DNA from: AP-15 sp963833745
Lineage (GTDB): Bacteria; Pseudomonadota; Alphaproteobacteria; ATCC43930; CGMCC-115725
Direction: 5' to 3'
Assembly (NCBI GenBank): GCA_963833745.1
Contig: CAWHZD010000004.1
Span: 1,240,001 to 1,304,000, forward strand
DNA: 64,000 nt
The notes under the pieces are model-generated. The model searched no databases, had not been told where the DNA came from, and saw only the letters and a program-made list of their open reading frames with translations. Positions within the stretch are counted from its first letter, which is position 1. Each line of letters opens with the position of its first letter. Positions 1 to 8,241 of the stretch are shown piece after piece. Position numbers and translations under genes: made by a program.

Positions 1-1012
1 TGCCGCCGACCTCCTTCAGCACGCGATTGACCAGCGCCATGTCGCTCTCGACATAGGCGGTACCCATCACTTTCACTGTGCGCCGGCCGTTTGTGTCCGT
101 CTTGTCTTCAATGATCCGCAACTCGCCGGTGGCTGTACGGGCATCGAGCACCGCGGGCGTGATGTACCTCGTGCCGCGAAACGACGTGGTCTTGCCGGCG
201 ACGACAAAGGTTTCGGCAGTCGGCACCGCCTTCCCCGCCTTGACCACGCGCGCGCCGGTGCCGCCGACGCCGCTCCCCTGCGGCTCGAACACGTACCAGT
301 TGGCGACCAGCACCCGGCCTTGCGTCAGATCCGGCATCAGCCGCTCCGGCGCCAGGTCGCGGGTGCGGTAGAGGCTCGCCTCGCCGTTGCGCGGGTCCAA
401 TTCGCCGAGCCGGCTCCTGATCGTCACATTCGGGCACACCACCAATACGACATCGGAAAAGCGCGCGTCGGAGCGGTCGTTGACCTTGTTCAGGATGCTC
501 CACGCCGCCAGCATCGCCATGACCGTGGTCTTGCCCGAGCCTGTCGCCATCTTGCACGCGAGCCGGCGAAACGCCTTGCACCCCTCGGCCGTGCGCTCAT
601 CGCTCGGCTCGTCGAGCGGCACCGCTATCCCCTGCAGAAAATCCGCCCGTGCCTCGCTCAGAAAGATAATTGCCTCGGCCGCCTCGCGCTGGGCATAGAA
701 CAGCCGGTGCCGTCGGCCCTCGCGGCTCCAGTATTCGATCAATTCGCGCGTCGTCCGCGTGATCCCCGGCCGCCCGGCGCTTCGCCATTCCGCCATCCGC
801 GCGCGCACCAGATTGACCAGCGCCAACTCGCGCCATTCGCCGCGTGCGGCGTGCTCGTCATCCTCAGGCATCTTCGGCGAGCGGTACCAATACCCGGCCG
901 GCCGCCGGCCGCGCATCCGCTCCGGCAGCTTCCCTTCTTCGATCAGCCAATACGCCGCCGGCGCGTCGAACGGCGTATTCAAAATCGGCGTCTCGACCTC
1001 AAAATTTTCCAT
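1..1012 (-). CDS. DEAD/DEAH-box helicase of a type III-like restriction system (res), partial
   Basis: The reading frame opens at ATG 1012-1010 and runs open to the left window edge, so only the N-terminal 337 residues are present. An aromatic-rich N-terminal segment is followed by a Walker A motif, CKMATGSGKTTVMAM, near residue 155, then a VVLVVCPNVTI strand typical of superfamily 2 helicases. I read it as the ATP-dependent restriction/translocation subunit related to type III Res and to the BPTD_3080 helicases that accompany a beta-class methyltransferase. The methyltransferase gene lies upstream in the same direction (start 4697), with the DUF559 gene between, so the three probably formed one operon. 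The C-terminal helicase half and any nuclease domain lie outside the window. The helicase call is firm; the exact system type is inference. Confidence 0.8.
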   Translation of the reverse strand, partial: MENFEVETPILNTPFDAPAAYWLIEEGKLPERMRGRRPAGYWYRSPKMPEDDEHAARGEWRELALVNLVRARMAEWRSAGRPGITRTTRELIEYWSREGRRHRLFYAQREAAEAIIFLSEARADFLQGIAVPLDEPSDERTAEGCKAFRRLACKMATGSGKTTVMAMLAAWSILNKVNDRSDARFSDVVLVVCPNVTIRSRLGELDPRNGEASLYRTRDLAPERLMPDLTQGRVLVANWYVFEPQGSGVGGTGARVVKAGKAVPTAETFVVAGKTTSFRGTRYITPAVLDARTATGELRIIEDKTDTNGRRTVKVMGTAYVESDMALVNRVLKEVGG

Positions 1013-1040
1013 CGCTTCGATCCTGCAAGCCGGCCGTTAT

Positions 1041-1287
1041 CACCCCCACCCCACCCTCCCCCATCGAGGGGGAGGGGGTCACACTGCCTTGGCTTCTCAT
1101 TGCTCTCTCGCCCGCCATTCCCTCCCCCTCGACTGGGGAAGGTGGAGGTGATCCCTCCGCTCTAACCTTCATTCCCTCCCCGTCGGTGGGGGAAGGTGGT
1201 CGCACCTCTCTCCCTCCCCCTCGATGGCGGAGGGTGGTCGCACCTCTCTCCCTCCCCCTCGATGGGGGAGGGGTGGGGTGGGGGTGA
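1041..1287. repeat. Palindromic repeat block 1 (five hairpin units)
   Basis: The block holds five tandem variants of a palindrome with core TCCCCCTCGATGGGGGA (about 1054-1076, 1120-1145, 1174-1197, 1211-1236, 1250-1272). Its outer ends are inverted copies of TCACCCCCACCCCACCC at 1041 and about 1287, so the whole block is bounded like a small MITE. The right side encodes the C-terminal tail of the DUF559 protein. Spacers are short and degenerate. Confidence 0.85.
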
Positions 1288-1651
1288 CCTCTTGCGGTGA
1301 CGCGACGGCGAGCGCGGCAATGATCGTCATCAGGATTCCCTCCGGATTTGCCAACACCTCGTTGTTCCAAAACCGGAGCATCCGATAACCCTGGCCTTCG
1401 AGAAACCGGCTGCGCTCGGCCTCCTGTGGAGAGTCGGCGTCGTGCTGGCCGCCATCGACTTCGATGATCAGCCGCGCTTCGTGACATACAAAGTCGGCGA
1501 TATATCGACCGATCGGCACTTGTCGGCGAAAGCGGCACCCGCTGACCTGCCGCATCCGCAACATCTGCCAGACGCGCCGTTCGCCTTGGGTCATCTGCCG
1601 TCGCAGCACGCGCGCTCGGTCATGCGCGCCGTTGCTCGGGTGCTTCTTCAT
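1169..1651 (-). CDS. DUF559 (Vsr-like) endonuclease-domain protein
   Basis: This is a 160-residue protein starting at ATG 1651 (MKKHPSNGAHDRAR). An upstream in-frame ATG at 1720 would start inside repeat block 2 and is less likely. Residues about 15-115 carry the DUF559 signature: basic MTQGERRVWQMLR, RRQVPIGRYIADFVC, the acidic strand LIIEVDGGQH and the terminal VLRFWNNEVL. The E-V-D-G-G-Q-H segment holds the metal-binding residues of the PD-(D/E)XK/Vsr fold. After residue about 125 the protein is low-complexity (TPTPPLPHRGGG) and encoded by repeat block 1. The gene lies between mod and res and is tightly enclosed by repeat blocks on both sides. DUF559 proteins are presumed nucleases; a role in repair, restriction or repeat movement is inference. 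Confidence 0.8.
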   Translation of the reverse strand: MKKHPSNGAHDRARVLRRQMTQGERRVWQMLRMRQVSGCRFRRQVPIGRYIADFVCHEARLIIEVDGGQHDADSPQEAERSRFLEGQGYRMLRFWNNEVLANPEGILMTIIAALAVASPQEVTPTPPLPHRGGGREVRPPSAIEGEGERCDHLPPPTGRE

Positions 1652-1678
1652 GCGAGCTTGCGCGTCATCGGCCGTCGT

Positions 1679-1802
1679 CACCCCCACCCAGCCCTCCCCC
1701 ATCAAGGGGGAGGGTCGCAAAGGGCAAGAACGACCTTCTCACACCCTCCCCCAACCTCTCACGCCCTCCCCCTCGATGGGGGAGGGTTGGGGTGGGGGTG
1801 AT
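1679..1802. repeat. Palindromic repeat block 2
   Basis: The block has the same architecture as block 1. It opens with TCACCCCCACCC, carries two full palindromes (about 1694-1717 and 1766-1789) with a partial unit between, and closes with the inverted end GGGTTGGGGTGGGGGTGA. It starts 28 bases upstream of the DUF559 ATG and fills the gap up to the mod stop codon at 1831. Confidence 0.85.
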
Positions 1803-1830
1803 GCCGCCGCGCGCACCCGACTGCCCCCTC

Positions 1831-2514
1831 TCACTCCGCCTCACCCAACCCCTTGACCACGGTCAGCTCGTTGCCGCGGTCGTCGATGACCTTGACCGCG
1901 ACCTGGCGGTGCTCGCCGGCCGAAAACGGCGCGCTGACGGTGCCGGCCAAATGGTCCCACACGCTCTCGTCATGGCTCGCCCTCAGCGCCTTTTTCAAAT
2001 GGTCCCAGGCGCCGGTGCGCGGAAAAAACACCTGATTGCCGTGAAAGACGAGCCCGTTGTAATCGGTGTCGAGCAGCCACATCGGCACGTCGTCGCCCTT
2101 CAAATGGTCGGGCGTCATCGTCACCGGGTCGAACACGTCGAGCCCGAGCAGTTCGACCTCCCACCGCGCCTCCTCCCCCACCTCCGGCGACAGTTTGCGC
2201 AGCCGCACATCGGGCATGCCGCAGACGCTGAAAATCTGGCTCGACCGCATTGTCTTCAACAGATCGCCCATCATCAAATCGGGTGTCGCCTGGACATAAG
2301 TCGCCGCGACCCCAAAGACGGCTTCGCACTGCTCGACCAGTGCGCGCGCATTGGGCTGGATCGCAAACCCGATCGCATAAAGATGTGCGTAGCCCTTGCC
2401 GTGCGCCTCGCGCGCCGCCTCGGCCACCAGCCGCTCGCTGACCGCCCCGTTCTCCGGCCCGAACACCAGCGCCACCGGCGGCCCCGCACCCGGCTTTTCT
2501 CCCTCTCCCATCAT
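1831..2514 (-). CDS. Site-specific DNA methyltransferase, C-terminal part (split gene)
   Basis: This 227-residue ORF carries the conserved C-terminal region of the BPTD_3080-associated methyltransferase (VALVFGPENGAVS, YVQATPDLMMGDLLKT, SSQIFSVCGMPD), in a different frame from the catalytic part upstream. Its first ATG (2514-2512) overlaps the TGA of the upstream ORF (2513-2511) as ATGA. GAGGA lies nine bases before the ATG, which is a classic coupled-reinitiation arrangement. The break falls inside repeat block 3, so the repeat insertion shifted the frame. It may be made as a separate subunit or may be dead. Confidence 0.75.
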   Translation of the reverse strand: MMGEGEKPGAGPPVALVFGPENGAVSERLVAEAAREAHGKGYAHLYAIGFAIQPNARALVEQCEAVFGVAATYVQATPDLMMGDLLKTMRSSQIFSVCGMPDVRLRKLSPEVGEEARWEVELLGLDVFDPVTMTPDHLKGDDVPMWLLDTDYNGLVFHGNQVFFPRTGAWDHLKKALRASHDESVWDHLAGTVSAPFSAGEHRQVAVKVIDDRGNELTVVKGLGEAE

Positions 2515-2611
2515 GGGGGAGGGTCCTCTTCTTCTCCCTCCCCCTCGATGGCGGCGGGTCCTCTTCTTCCTCCCTCCCCCTCGATGGGGGAGGGTCGGGG
2601 TGGGGGTGAAG
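2498..2611. repeat. Palindromic repeat block 3, inside the methyltransferase gene
   Basis: Three palindromic units (about 2503-2523, 2536-2560, 2570-2593) end in GGGTCGGGGTGGGGGTGA at the right. The left end lacks the matching TCACCCCCACCC. The block encodes repeats such as PSPIEGEG in one frame and PHRGGG in another, and lies where the methyltransferase reading frame is broken. Confidence 0.85.
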
Positions 2612-4697
2612 CCGCAAGATCGCCCTCGACCACCGCCTCGGCCGACAGCGCCAGCGACTTCGCCGGCGGCCGGATATTGCGCAACGTCACACTCTGCCCG
2701 CCGCCGAGCTGCAATACCGGCGCCCGGCGCAACACATCGAGCATGCGGTCGAGATACGAGCCCCAATCCTGCGCCCCGCCGCGCGCCACCGAGCCGCCGT
2801 CGCCCTCCCAGTCCACCGGCATCGGGATCGTCGCCTCGACGCAAAACGGCCCGGCCACGCGGGTAATGCCGCTTTCCTTCTCGGGGCGATCGACCAATAT
2901 CTCTTCGTCAGCCGGCTCATTATTGGCGATGCTCTTGAGCGTCACATGAGGGACGATCCCGCCGATCTCCTCGCCCCGCCGGTTCTGTCGGCGCGAATAC
3001 AGGAAGCCCCCCGCGGGTCCCCGCGCCTCGTCCTTGAGTTCGTAGTAGGGGAACGTCGCTGTTAGGAGCCGTTGCCTCGCCAGCGCCAACGGTACGCGAC
3101 TGGCATCGATCGTGATCCACCGCCGACCCCATTGCTCGGCCACGTAGGCCGTAGTGCCGGAGCCGCAGGTCGAGTCCAGAACGAGATCACCAGGGTCAGT
3201 TGTCATCAGTAGACAACGTTGGATCACCAGTGGGTGGGTCTGAACGACATATCGTTTTGGGTCTGCGAACCCCGATGTAACCGTGTCCTCCCAAAGGCTG
3301 GTGAGTGGAAATGCCGGAAAATCGCCGATGAAGCGAACGTATCGCAGCGTATTCCCGATCTGCATAAGGCGCTGAGCGGCCTTCAAATTCTCCATGCCCT
3401 CCTGCCCGGTCTTCCAATAGCCCCGGGCCGGTCGGACGATATTCCCTTCAAATTCAACCGGAAAATCACCAGGCGGTCGTTGGCTCGTCAGCTGGTCGTG
3501 GCAAAAGAAGCGCGAGTTTCTCGGAGGATCCAAAAGTTCCTCCTCGGTGGCCTTGCGGCGCGTGCGGTCTGCCAGTTCAATCCACACGTATTGGTCAGCT
3601 CCATCACCGCCGACCTGCTTTACGTGATAGAGTTGCCGGTATTTTATTCGCTCCCGATCGCGCGCGAACCACAGAAGATAATCGGAAACGCTCGGGAGCA
3701 ATTCGCTGGTTGCACTCGTGGTTTTCTTGAAAGAAATGACAGATACGAAATTTTCGGCACTAAAGATTTCTTGAAGCAATTCTCTCACGTTGTGTAAATT
3801 CTCGTCGCCAATTTGCACGAACACGCTGCCGCTCGGATGGAGCAGGTCGCGCGCCAGCAGCAGCCGGTCGCGCAGATAGGTCAGGTAGGAATGCAGGCCG
3901 AGTTCCCAGGTGTCCCGATAGGCTTTGACCATCTCGGGCTCGCGGGTCATGTCGGCGTCGTCGTTGTGGGTGACGTCGCGCTTTCTGACAAAGGGCTGGA
4001 AATTGGAGCCGAAGCGCACGCCATAGGGCGGGTCGATGTAGATCATCTGCACCTGGCCGCCGAGGCCTTCGTAGTGCAGCAGCGAGTTCATCACGACCAA
4101 GGAGTTGCCGAGGATCATGCGGTTGACCCATTTGTCGCGGTATTCGTAGGCTTTCAGCACCTGGTCGGCGATCGGATGCCGCGGGTCGCCGAACATTTCG
4201 AACATGCCCAATTGCGGGCCGCGAGCTTCCTTGGTGTGGCCCTTCAAGGTCTCGACGATCGCCATTGTCGACAGCCGCTCGTGCACGAACAAGGGCAGGG
4301 TCGGCACGTCGAAAGACAACCGCTCGGCCTTGCCCGCCCAGTCAAGGAACGGCCGCCCGAGCCTTTTCAATTGCTCGACCGCGTCATGTAGGCCACGGCA
4401 ATTCGCCAGCACCTTGCCGTCGGCGCCGCGGAATTCGCGCGGCCCGCCGAATTCGTGCGGCGCGGGCAGGCGCGAAGCCTCCTCGATCAGCGCCAGCAGC
4501 CATTCGCCGTGCTCGCGAACGCTGTTCCTGCCGTCCCAATCGAGCGCCGGCGCCAGCGAGGAATCATAGCGGTAGGTCGCGGGCGGCTTCCGCTTGCGGA
4601 ACTGCGGCTGGGTCCCGACCTCGGGTCGCAGCGCCAGGTCGGCTTGCGGGTGTTTGTAGGTTTCGGTACGCCCCGACCGCGCCGCGTTGCGCGCCAT
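2511..4697 (-). CDS. Site-specific DNA methyltransferase, catalytic part (mod)
   Basis: The gene encodes 728 residues from ATG 4697, preceded by an AAGGGGGA ribosome site; an ATG further upstream at 4874 has no such site. Motif IV, YIDPPYGVRF, lies near residue 222 and the SAM-binding motif TCGSGTT near residue 510, giving the order IV before I of a beta-class N6-adenine/N4-cytosine methyltransferase of the type III Mod kind. It should methylate the recognition site used by the Res-like helicase encoded downstream. The last 40 residues are repeat-encoded low-complexity sequence ending at TGA 2513-2511. The natural C-terminal domain continues in another frame (1831-2514). Catalytic motifs are intact, so activity depends on whether the C-terminal part can act in trans. 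Confidence 0.88.
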   Translation of the reverse strand: MARNAARSGRTETYKHPQADLALRPEVGTQPQFRKRKPPATYRYDSSLAPALDWDGRNSVREHGEWLLALIEEASRLPAPHEFGGPREFRGADGKVLANCRGLHDAVEQLKRLGRPFLDWAGKAERLSFDVPTLPLFVHERLSTMAIVETLKGHTKEARGPQLGMFEMFGDPRHPIADQVLKAYEYRDKWVNRMILGNSLVVMNSLLHYEGLGGQVQMIYIDPPYGVRFGSNFQPFVRKRDVTHNDDADMTREPEMVKAYRDTWELGLHSYLTYLRDRLLLARDLLHPSGSVFVQIGDENLHNVRELLQEIFSAENFVSVISFKKTTSATSELLPSVSDYLLWFARDRERIKYRQLYHVKQVGGDGADQYVWIELADRTRRKATEEELLDPPRNSRFFCHDQLTSQRPPGDFPVEFEGNIVRPARGYWKTGQEGMENLKAAQRLMQIGNTLRYVRFIGDFPAFPLTSLWEDTVTSGFADPKRYVVQTHPLVIQRCLLMTTDPGDLVLDSTCGSGTTAYVAEQWGRRWITIDASRVPLALARQRLLTATFPYYELKDEARGPAGGFLYSRRQNRRGEEIGGIVPHVTLKSIANNEPADEEILVDRPEKESGITRVAGPFCVEATIPMPVDWEGDGGSVARGGAQDWGSYLDRMLDVLRRAPVLQLGGGQSVTLRNIRPPAKSLALSAEAVVEGDLAASPPPRPSPIEGEGGRRGPAAIEGEGEEEDPPP

Positions 4698-4915
4698 GCC
4701 CGTCCCCCTTTCGTTCCGCCGCTTTGTCGTGGTTGTAGCCGCGAGGAGTAAACAAGTCATGGTCAAAAAACCGTCCACGCGAGCGCGGCCAACCGACCCT
4801 TGCCCGACCGCCCAGGTCAAATGCGCCTGCGGTTTCTCGCCACAATCCTGCGCTATGATGCGCGGCATCGCCATCGTCCGCTTGAGTGAAATGGGTTCAA
4901 TTGTTTCGGGCCTTA
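4698..4915. other. Gap upstream of mod, no gene seen
   Basis: No convincing coding frame is visible between the mod start and the palindromic repeat at 4916. The interval probably holds the mod promoter for leftward transcription, but I could not place -35/-10 boxes with confidence. Confidence 0.4.
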
Positions 4916-5019
4916 CCGTCGTTCCCGCGCAAGCGGGAATCCAGAGCCGCAGGCCTCAGCGCTTGCCCCCTGTTCAAGCCAGGGGCAGGCTCTGGGTCCC
5001 CGCTTTTGCGGTGACGACG
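4916..5019. repeat. Dispersed palindromic repeat (REP/MITE-like)
   Basis: A 104-base imperfect inverted repeat. The left arm reads CCGTCGTTCCCGCGCAAGCG and the right arm GGTCCCCGCTTTTGCGGTGA followed by CGACG. The arms are separated by a loop that also pairs around CCAGAGCC/GGCTCTGG. This form of repeat is common between genes in alphaproteobacteria. It is unrelated in sequence to the blocks at 1-2.6 kb. Confidence 0.75.
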
Positions 5020-5167
5020 ACCGAGCGAGCGGCGGTGCAGCTGCACTTCGCCGCCTTGGTTCTTCAACTAGGCCGCGAGTTTTGCTGTAGATTCGCTGTA
5101 TTTGCAGCGCGATAAAAAATGGGATAAACGATTTGGTTGTAAACGGCCGGGTGCGGCGACACCGGTC

Positions 5168-6100
5168 TCATCGGTCGGAGGGCTTTGGCGGCGCCGCCTG
5201 GTCGCCGGCCGACAACTCGACCGTGCCGAGGGCGTCGGCGAGGCGGCGGGTGGCGCTGCCCGGCTTGAGCGGCTTGGGCTGGCTCGCAGCGGGGGCCCAG
5301 CCGGTCAGATAGAGGATCTCGAAGGTCGCCGGGATCCGGCCATCGGGGAGGCCGAAGCGCTCGGCATAGATCGCGGCGGCGCGGGCGAGGGTGGCGCGGC
5401 GCAAGGTCGTGCGCCGGCGGGCGGCGAGCGCGTTGGTCTCGCCCATGCCGCGCAAATCGCGCATCAACGCCGGCAGGTCGGGATAGGTGACCTCGATCGT
5501 GTCGGCGTCGGCGACCGGCATCGCCAACCCGGCGCGCTGCAACAGGGCGGCGGCGTCGGCGAGCGCGGCGGTCGGCGACACCCGCGGGCTGGCACCGCCT
5601 TCTTCGGCGAGCTCGGCCTCGATCAGCGCGGTGCGCAACTCGGCGAGGGTGCGGCCGCCGAGCATCGCGGCCAGCAGCAACCCGTCGGGCTTCAGCGCCC
5701 GGCGCAGCTGGACCAGCGCGCCCGGCAGATCCGCGACCCAGTGCAATGCCAGGGCGCTGACCGCGAGATCGAAGCTGTGGTCGGCAAACGGGATCAGCTC
5801 GGGGTCGGCGGCGACCCGCAGGCCGCCGGTTTGCGCTAGAAACGACAGCGCGGGGTCAGCGGCGACGATGCGCTCGATGCCGGGCCGCGCCGCCAGGGCC
5901 CGCGACACGGCCCCGCAATGCACGCCCAGATCGAGCGCCACGCGAAACCGCCGGCCGACGTCGTCGAGCCGGTCGAGAAGGCGCGCGGCGACTTCGGCAT
6001 GCAGAAAATCGACGCAGCCTCGCCCCGCCGCGCGCTCGCGGTGCCGGCGCCAGGCCGGCCGGTCGAACAACAGTGTCAGGGAGGTTTCGGATGCCGGCAT
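5168..6100 (-). CDS. Class I SAM-dependent methyltransferase (BioC/NDUFAF5-like)
   Basis: The protein has 310 residues from ATG 6100 (MPASETSLTLLFDR); the frame extends upstream but that part overlaps the divergent comF start. It has the N-terminal helix LLFDRPAWRRHRERAA of the NDUFAF5/BioC-like family and a Rossmann motif I around VALDLGVHCG, where one usual Gly is replaced. An acidic strand IVAADPALSFL, the motif DLAVSALALHWVADLPG and the post-core LLAAMLGGRTLAELR follow. Members modify a complex I subunit (NDUFAF5) or malonyl-ACP (BioC); no biotin genes are nearby. It is transcribed divergently from comF with 58 bases between the starts. Confidence 0.8.
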   Translation of the reverse strand: MPASETSLTLLFDRPAWRRHRERAAGRGCVDFLHAEVAARLLDRLDDVGRRFRVALDLGVHCGAVSRALAARPGIERIVAADPALSFLAQTGGLRVAADPELIPFADHSFDLAVSALALHWVADLPGALVQLRRALKPDGLLLAAMLGGRTLAELRTALIEAELAEEGGASPRVSPTAALADAAALLQRAGLAMPVADADTIEVTYPDLPALMRDLRGMGETNALAARRRTTLRRATLARAAAIYAERFGLPDGRIPATFEILYLTGWAPAASQPKPLKPGSATRRLADALGTVELSAGDQAAPPKPSDR

Positions 6101-6158
6101 CGTGGGCTTTCTGCCGCTGCGGGTTGACGGCCCGCTTCGACCCTGATCATGTGTATTG

Positions 6159-6923
6159 ATGGCTGCGGCGGCAACCCTCCCCGCCCGAACTCTGGGGCAG
6201 CTGCGCCGGATCGGCCGCGGGCTCGTCGATGTCGTGTTGCCGCCGCGCTGCCTCGCCTGCGGCGAGATCGTCGAGGAGCCAGACGCGCTGTGCGGCCGGT
6301 GCTGGGGCGGGATCACCTTTTTCGCGCCGCCGTGGTGCGCCGGGTGCGGCCTGCCGTTTGCGCATCCGATGGGCGAGGACGCGGTTTGCCCCGATTGCGC
6401 CCGCGAGCGGCACGCCTGGGACCGGGCGCGGGCGGTGCTGCGCTACGACAAAAGCAGCCGTCAGCTGGTTTTGGGGCTCAAGCATGCCGACCACACCCAT
6501 GTCGCGGGCGCCTTCGGCCGCTGGATGCAGCGCGCCGGCGGCGAGGTCCTCGCCGGCGCCGAACTGCTGGTGCCGGTGCCGCTGCATTGGACCCGGCTGT
6601 TTCGGCGCCGCTACAACCAGGCGGCGCTGCTGGCGAACGCGATCCGCGCCGCCGGCGGTCCGCCGGTCGCCGCCGATTGTCTGGTCCGCCGCCGCCGAAC
6701 CCCATCGCAGGGACATCTCGGGCCCGTGGCGCGCGAGCGCAATGTCCGGGGCGCTTTTACCGTGCCGCGCCCCTCCGAGGTCGCCGGGAGGCGGCTCGTC
6801 GTCATCGACGACGTGATGACGACCGGGGCGACGGGTGATGAATGCGCGCGGGTGTTGAAACGCGCCGGGGCGGTATCGGTCGACGTGCTGACGCTGGCGC
6901 GGGCATTGCGGGTCGGGCCATAA
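6159..6923 (+). CDS. comF: ComF family phosphoribosyltransferase-like protein
   Basis: The protein has 254 residues; ATG 6159 is chosen over the TTG three bases earlier. The N-terminal third has the paired zinc-binding cysteines of ComF (CLAC, CGRC, CAGC, CPDC). The PRPP-binding loop VVIDDVMTTGAT lies near residue 220. ComF/GntX proteins act with the DNA-uptake or DNA-repair machinery, but their exact reaction is unsettled. It stands 38 bases upstream of the glutaredoxin gene, with glutaredoxin and amidohydrolase following on the same strand. Confidence 0.9.
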   Translation: MAAAATLPARTLGQLRRIGRGLVDVVLPPRCLACGEIVEEPDALCGRCWGGITFFAPPWCAGCGLPFAHPMGEDAVCPDCARERHAWDRARAVLRYDKSSRQLVLGLKHADHTHVAGAFGRWMQRAGGEVLAGAELLVPVPLHWTRLFRRRYNQAALLANAIRAAGGPPVAADCLVRRRRTPSQGHLGPVARERNVRGAFTVPRPSEVAGRRLVVIDDVMTTGATGDECARVLKRAGAVSVDVLTLARALRVGP

Positions 6924-6961
6924 TCGGTCTAACGAAGTTCGGTCGGGGAAGGACGGCGATT

Positions 6962-7225
6962 ATGGCTGAAGTCGAGATGTACACGACGATGTTCTGCCCC
7001 TATTGCACGCGCGCCCGTGCGCTGTTGCAGAAAAAGGGCGTCGCCTTTGTCGATGTCGACATTGCCGAAGATCCCGAGCGTCGGGGCGAGATGATCCAGC
7101 GTGCGGGCGGGCGGGCGACAGTGCCGCAGATCTTCATCAACGGCGAGCATATCGGCGGCTGCGACGACCTCGTGGCGCTCGATCGCGCGGGCAAACTCGA
7201 CCCTAAGCTTGAGATCGGGCGATGA
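6962..7225 (+). CDS. grxC: Glutaredoxin 3
   Basis: An 87-residue glutaredoxin starting at ATG 6962 (MAEVEMYTT). It has the dithiol active site CPYC at residues 12-15, the cis-Pro segment TVPQIFI near residue 55 and the glutathione-binding GGCDDL near residue 66. It reduces disulfides with glutathione in the cytoplasm. The next gene starts inside its stop codon (ATGA at 7222-7225), so the two are translationally coupled. Confidence 0.95.
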   Translation: MAEVEMYTTMFCPYCTRARALLQKKGVAFVDVDIAEDPERRGEMIQRAGGRATVPQIFINGEHIGGCDDLVALDRAGKLDPKLEIGR

Positions 7226-8097
7226 CCGCTCCTTTCACCGCGGCCTGCGTCCAGTTTACCGCCGGCCCCGACCCCGAGCCCAATCTGCGGGTGGTCACCG
7301 ACTTGATTCGCCGGGCGCGCGAGGGTGGCGCCGACTTCATCATGACGCCCGAAGCAACGAACTTTATCGAGAGCGGAAGGCGCCGCCGCGAGAAGGCGCG
7401 CCGCGAAGCCGACGATCCCTTCCTCGCCGGCATGCGCACTCTCGCGCGCGAGACCGGGGCATGGTTGCTGATCGGCTCGCTGGTCATCGACCCCGCCGGC
7501 GAACCCGGTGCCCCCGCGGGCGAGACGCGGCTGGCAAACCGGTCTTTTCTTGTCGATGCCGGTGGTGCGATCGTCGCGCGCTATGACAAGATCCACATGT
7601 TCGACATCGACCTGCCGGGCGGCGAGAGCTATCGCGAGAGCAACGCCTACCGGCCCGGCGGCGGCACCGCCGTTGCCGAAACGCCGTGGGGCCGGCTCGG
7701 CCTGAGCATTTGCTATGATGTGCGCTTTCCCCACCTCTATCGCGCGCTGGCGCAGGCCGGCGCCGGTTTTCTGACGGTCCCGTCGGTTTTCACCGCGCCC
7801 ACCGGCAGCGCTCATTGGCATGCACTGTTGCGCGCGCGAGCGATCGAGAACGGGTGCTTTGTTTTCGCGCCGGCGCAATGGGGCGAGCACACCGCCGGAC
7901 GGCGCAGCTATGGTCATTCGCTGATCGTCGACCCGTGGGGCGAGGTGCTGGCCGATGCCGGCGAAGGCATTGGCGTCGTCAGCGCGCGTATCGACCCGGC
8001 GCGCATTGCCGAGGTGCGCCGCATGGTCCCGTCTTTGAACCACGATCGGCCGTTCACGATGCCGGAAGCTGCCGCGCGTCCGCTCGCCGCCGAGTGA
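7222..8097 (+). CDS. Carbon-nitrogen hydrolase (nitrilase/omega-amidase family)
   Basis: The 291-residue protein has the nitrilase-superfamily catalytic triad: Glu in MTPEATNFI (near 44), Lys in RYDKIHMFDIDLP (near 121) and Cys in LSICYDVRFPHLYR (near 161). The closest recognisable group is Nit1/omega-amidase, which hydrolyses deaminated glutathione or alpha-ketoglutaramate. Coupling to a glutaredoxin gene fits the known grxC-Nit association in alphaproteobacteria and a role in repairing damaged glutathione; that role is inference. The start overlaps the grxC stop by four bases. Confidence 0.9.
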   Translation: MTAPFTAACVQFTAGPDPEPNLRVVTDLIRRAREGGADFIMTPEATNFIESGRRRREKARREADDPFLAGMRTLARETGAWLLIGSLVIDPAGEPGAPAGETRLANRSFLVDAGGAIVARYDKIHMFDIDLPGGESYRESNAYRPGGGTAVAETPWGRLGLSICYDVRFPHLYRALAQAGAGFLTVPSVFTAPTGSAHWHALLRARAIENGCFVFAPAQWGEHTAGRRSYGHSLIVDPWGEVLADAGEGIGVVSARIDPARIAEVRRMVPSLNHDRPFTMPEAAARPLAAE

Positions 8098-8241
8098 TGC
8101 GGCGTTCATCGCCTTCGTGATTGCGTTCAGCCCAGCTTCGCCTTCCTTTGCTGCCGTTGCGGCTCACCGGTCACCGTCGGTCGCTTCGTTGAAGCTGACA
8201 AGCCGGGTGTTGCGCGATTTATCAACTTTGTCGGCGGAGAA

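Noticed and set aside
320..1165. Long rightward ORF (281 codons) across the res start
   Set aside because: Antisense shadow of the res helicase frame; Pro/Arg/His-rich composition and no motif.
1041..2611. CRISPR-like array in the G/C-rich repeats
   Set aside because: Units are self-complementary, vary in sequence, are separated by irregular short spacers and partly encode protein; there is no uniform repeat-spacer pattern and no cas gene.
3219..4391. Rightward ORFs inside the mod gene
   Set aside because: They are antisense to the conserved methyltransferase motifs (DPPY, TCGSGTT) and show no domain of their own.
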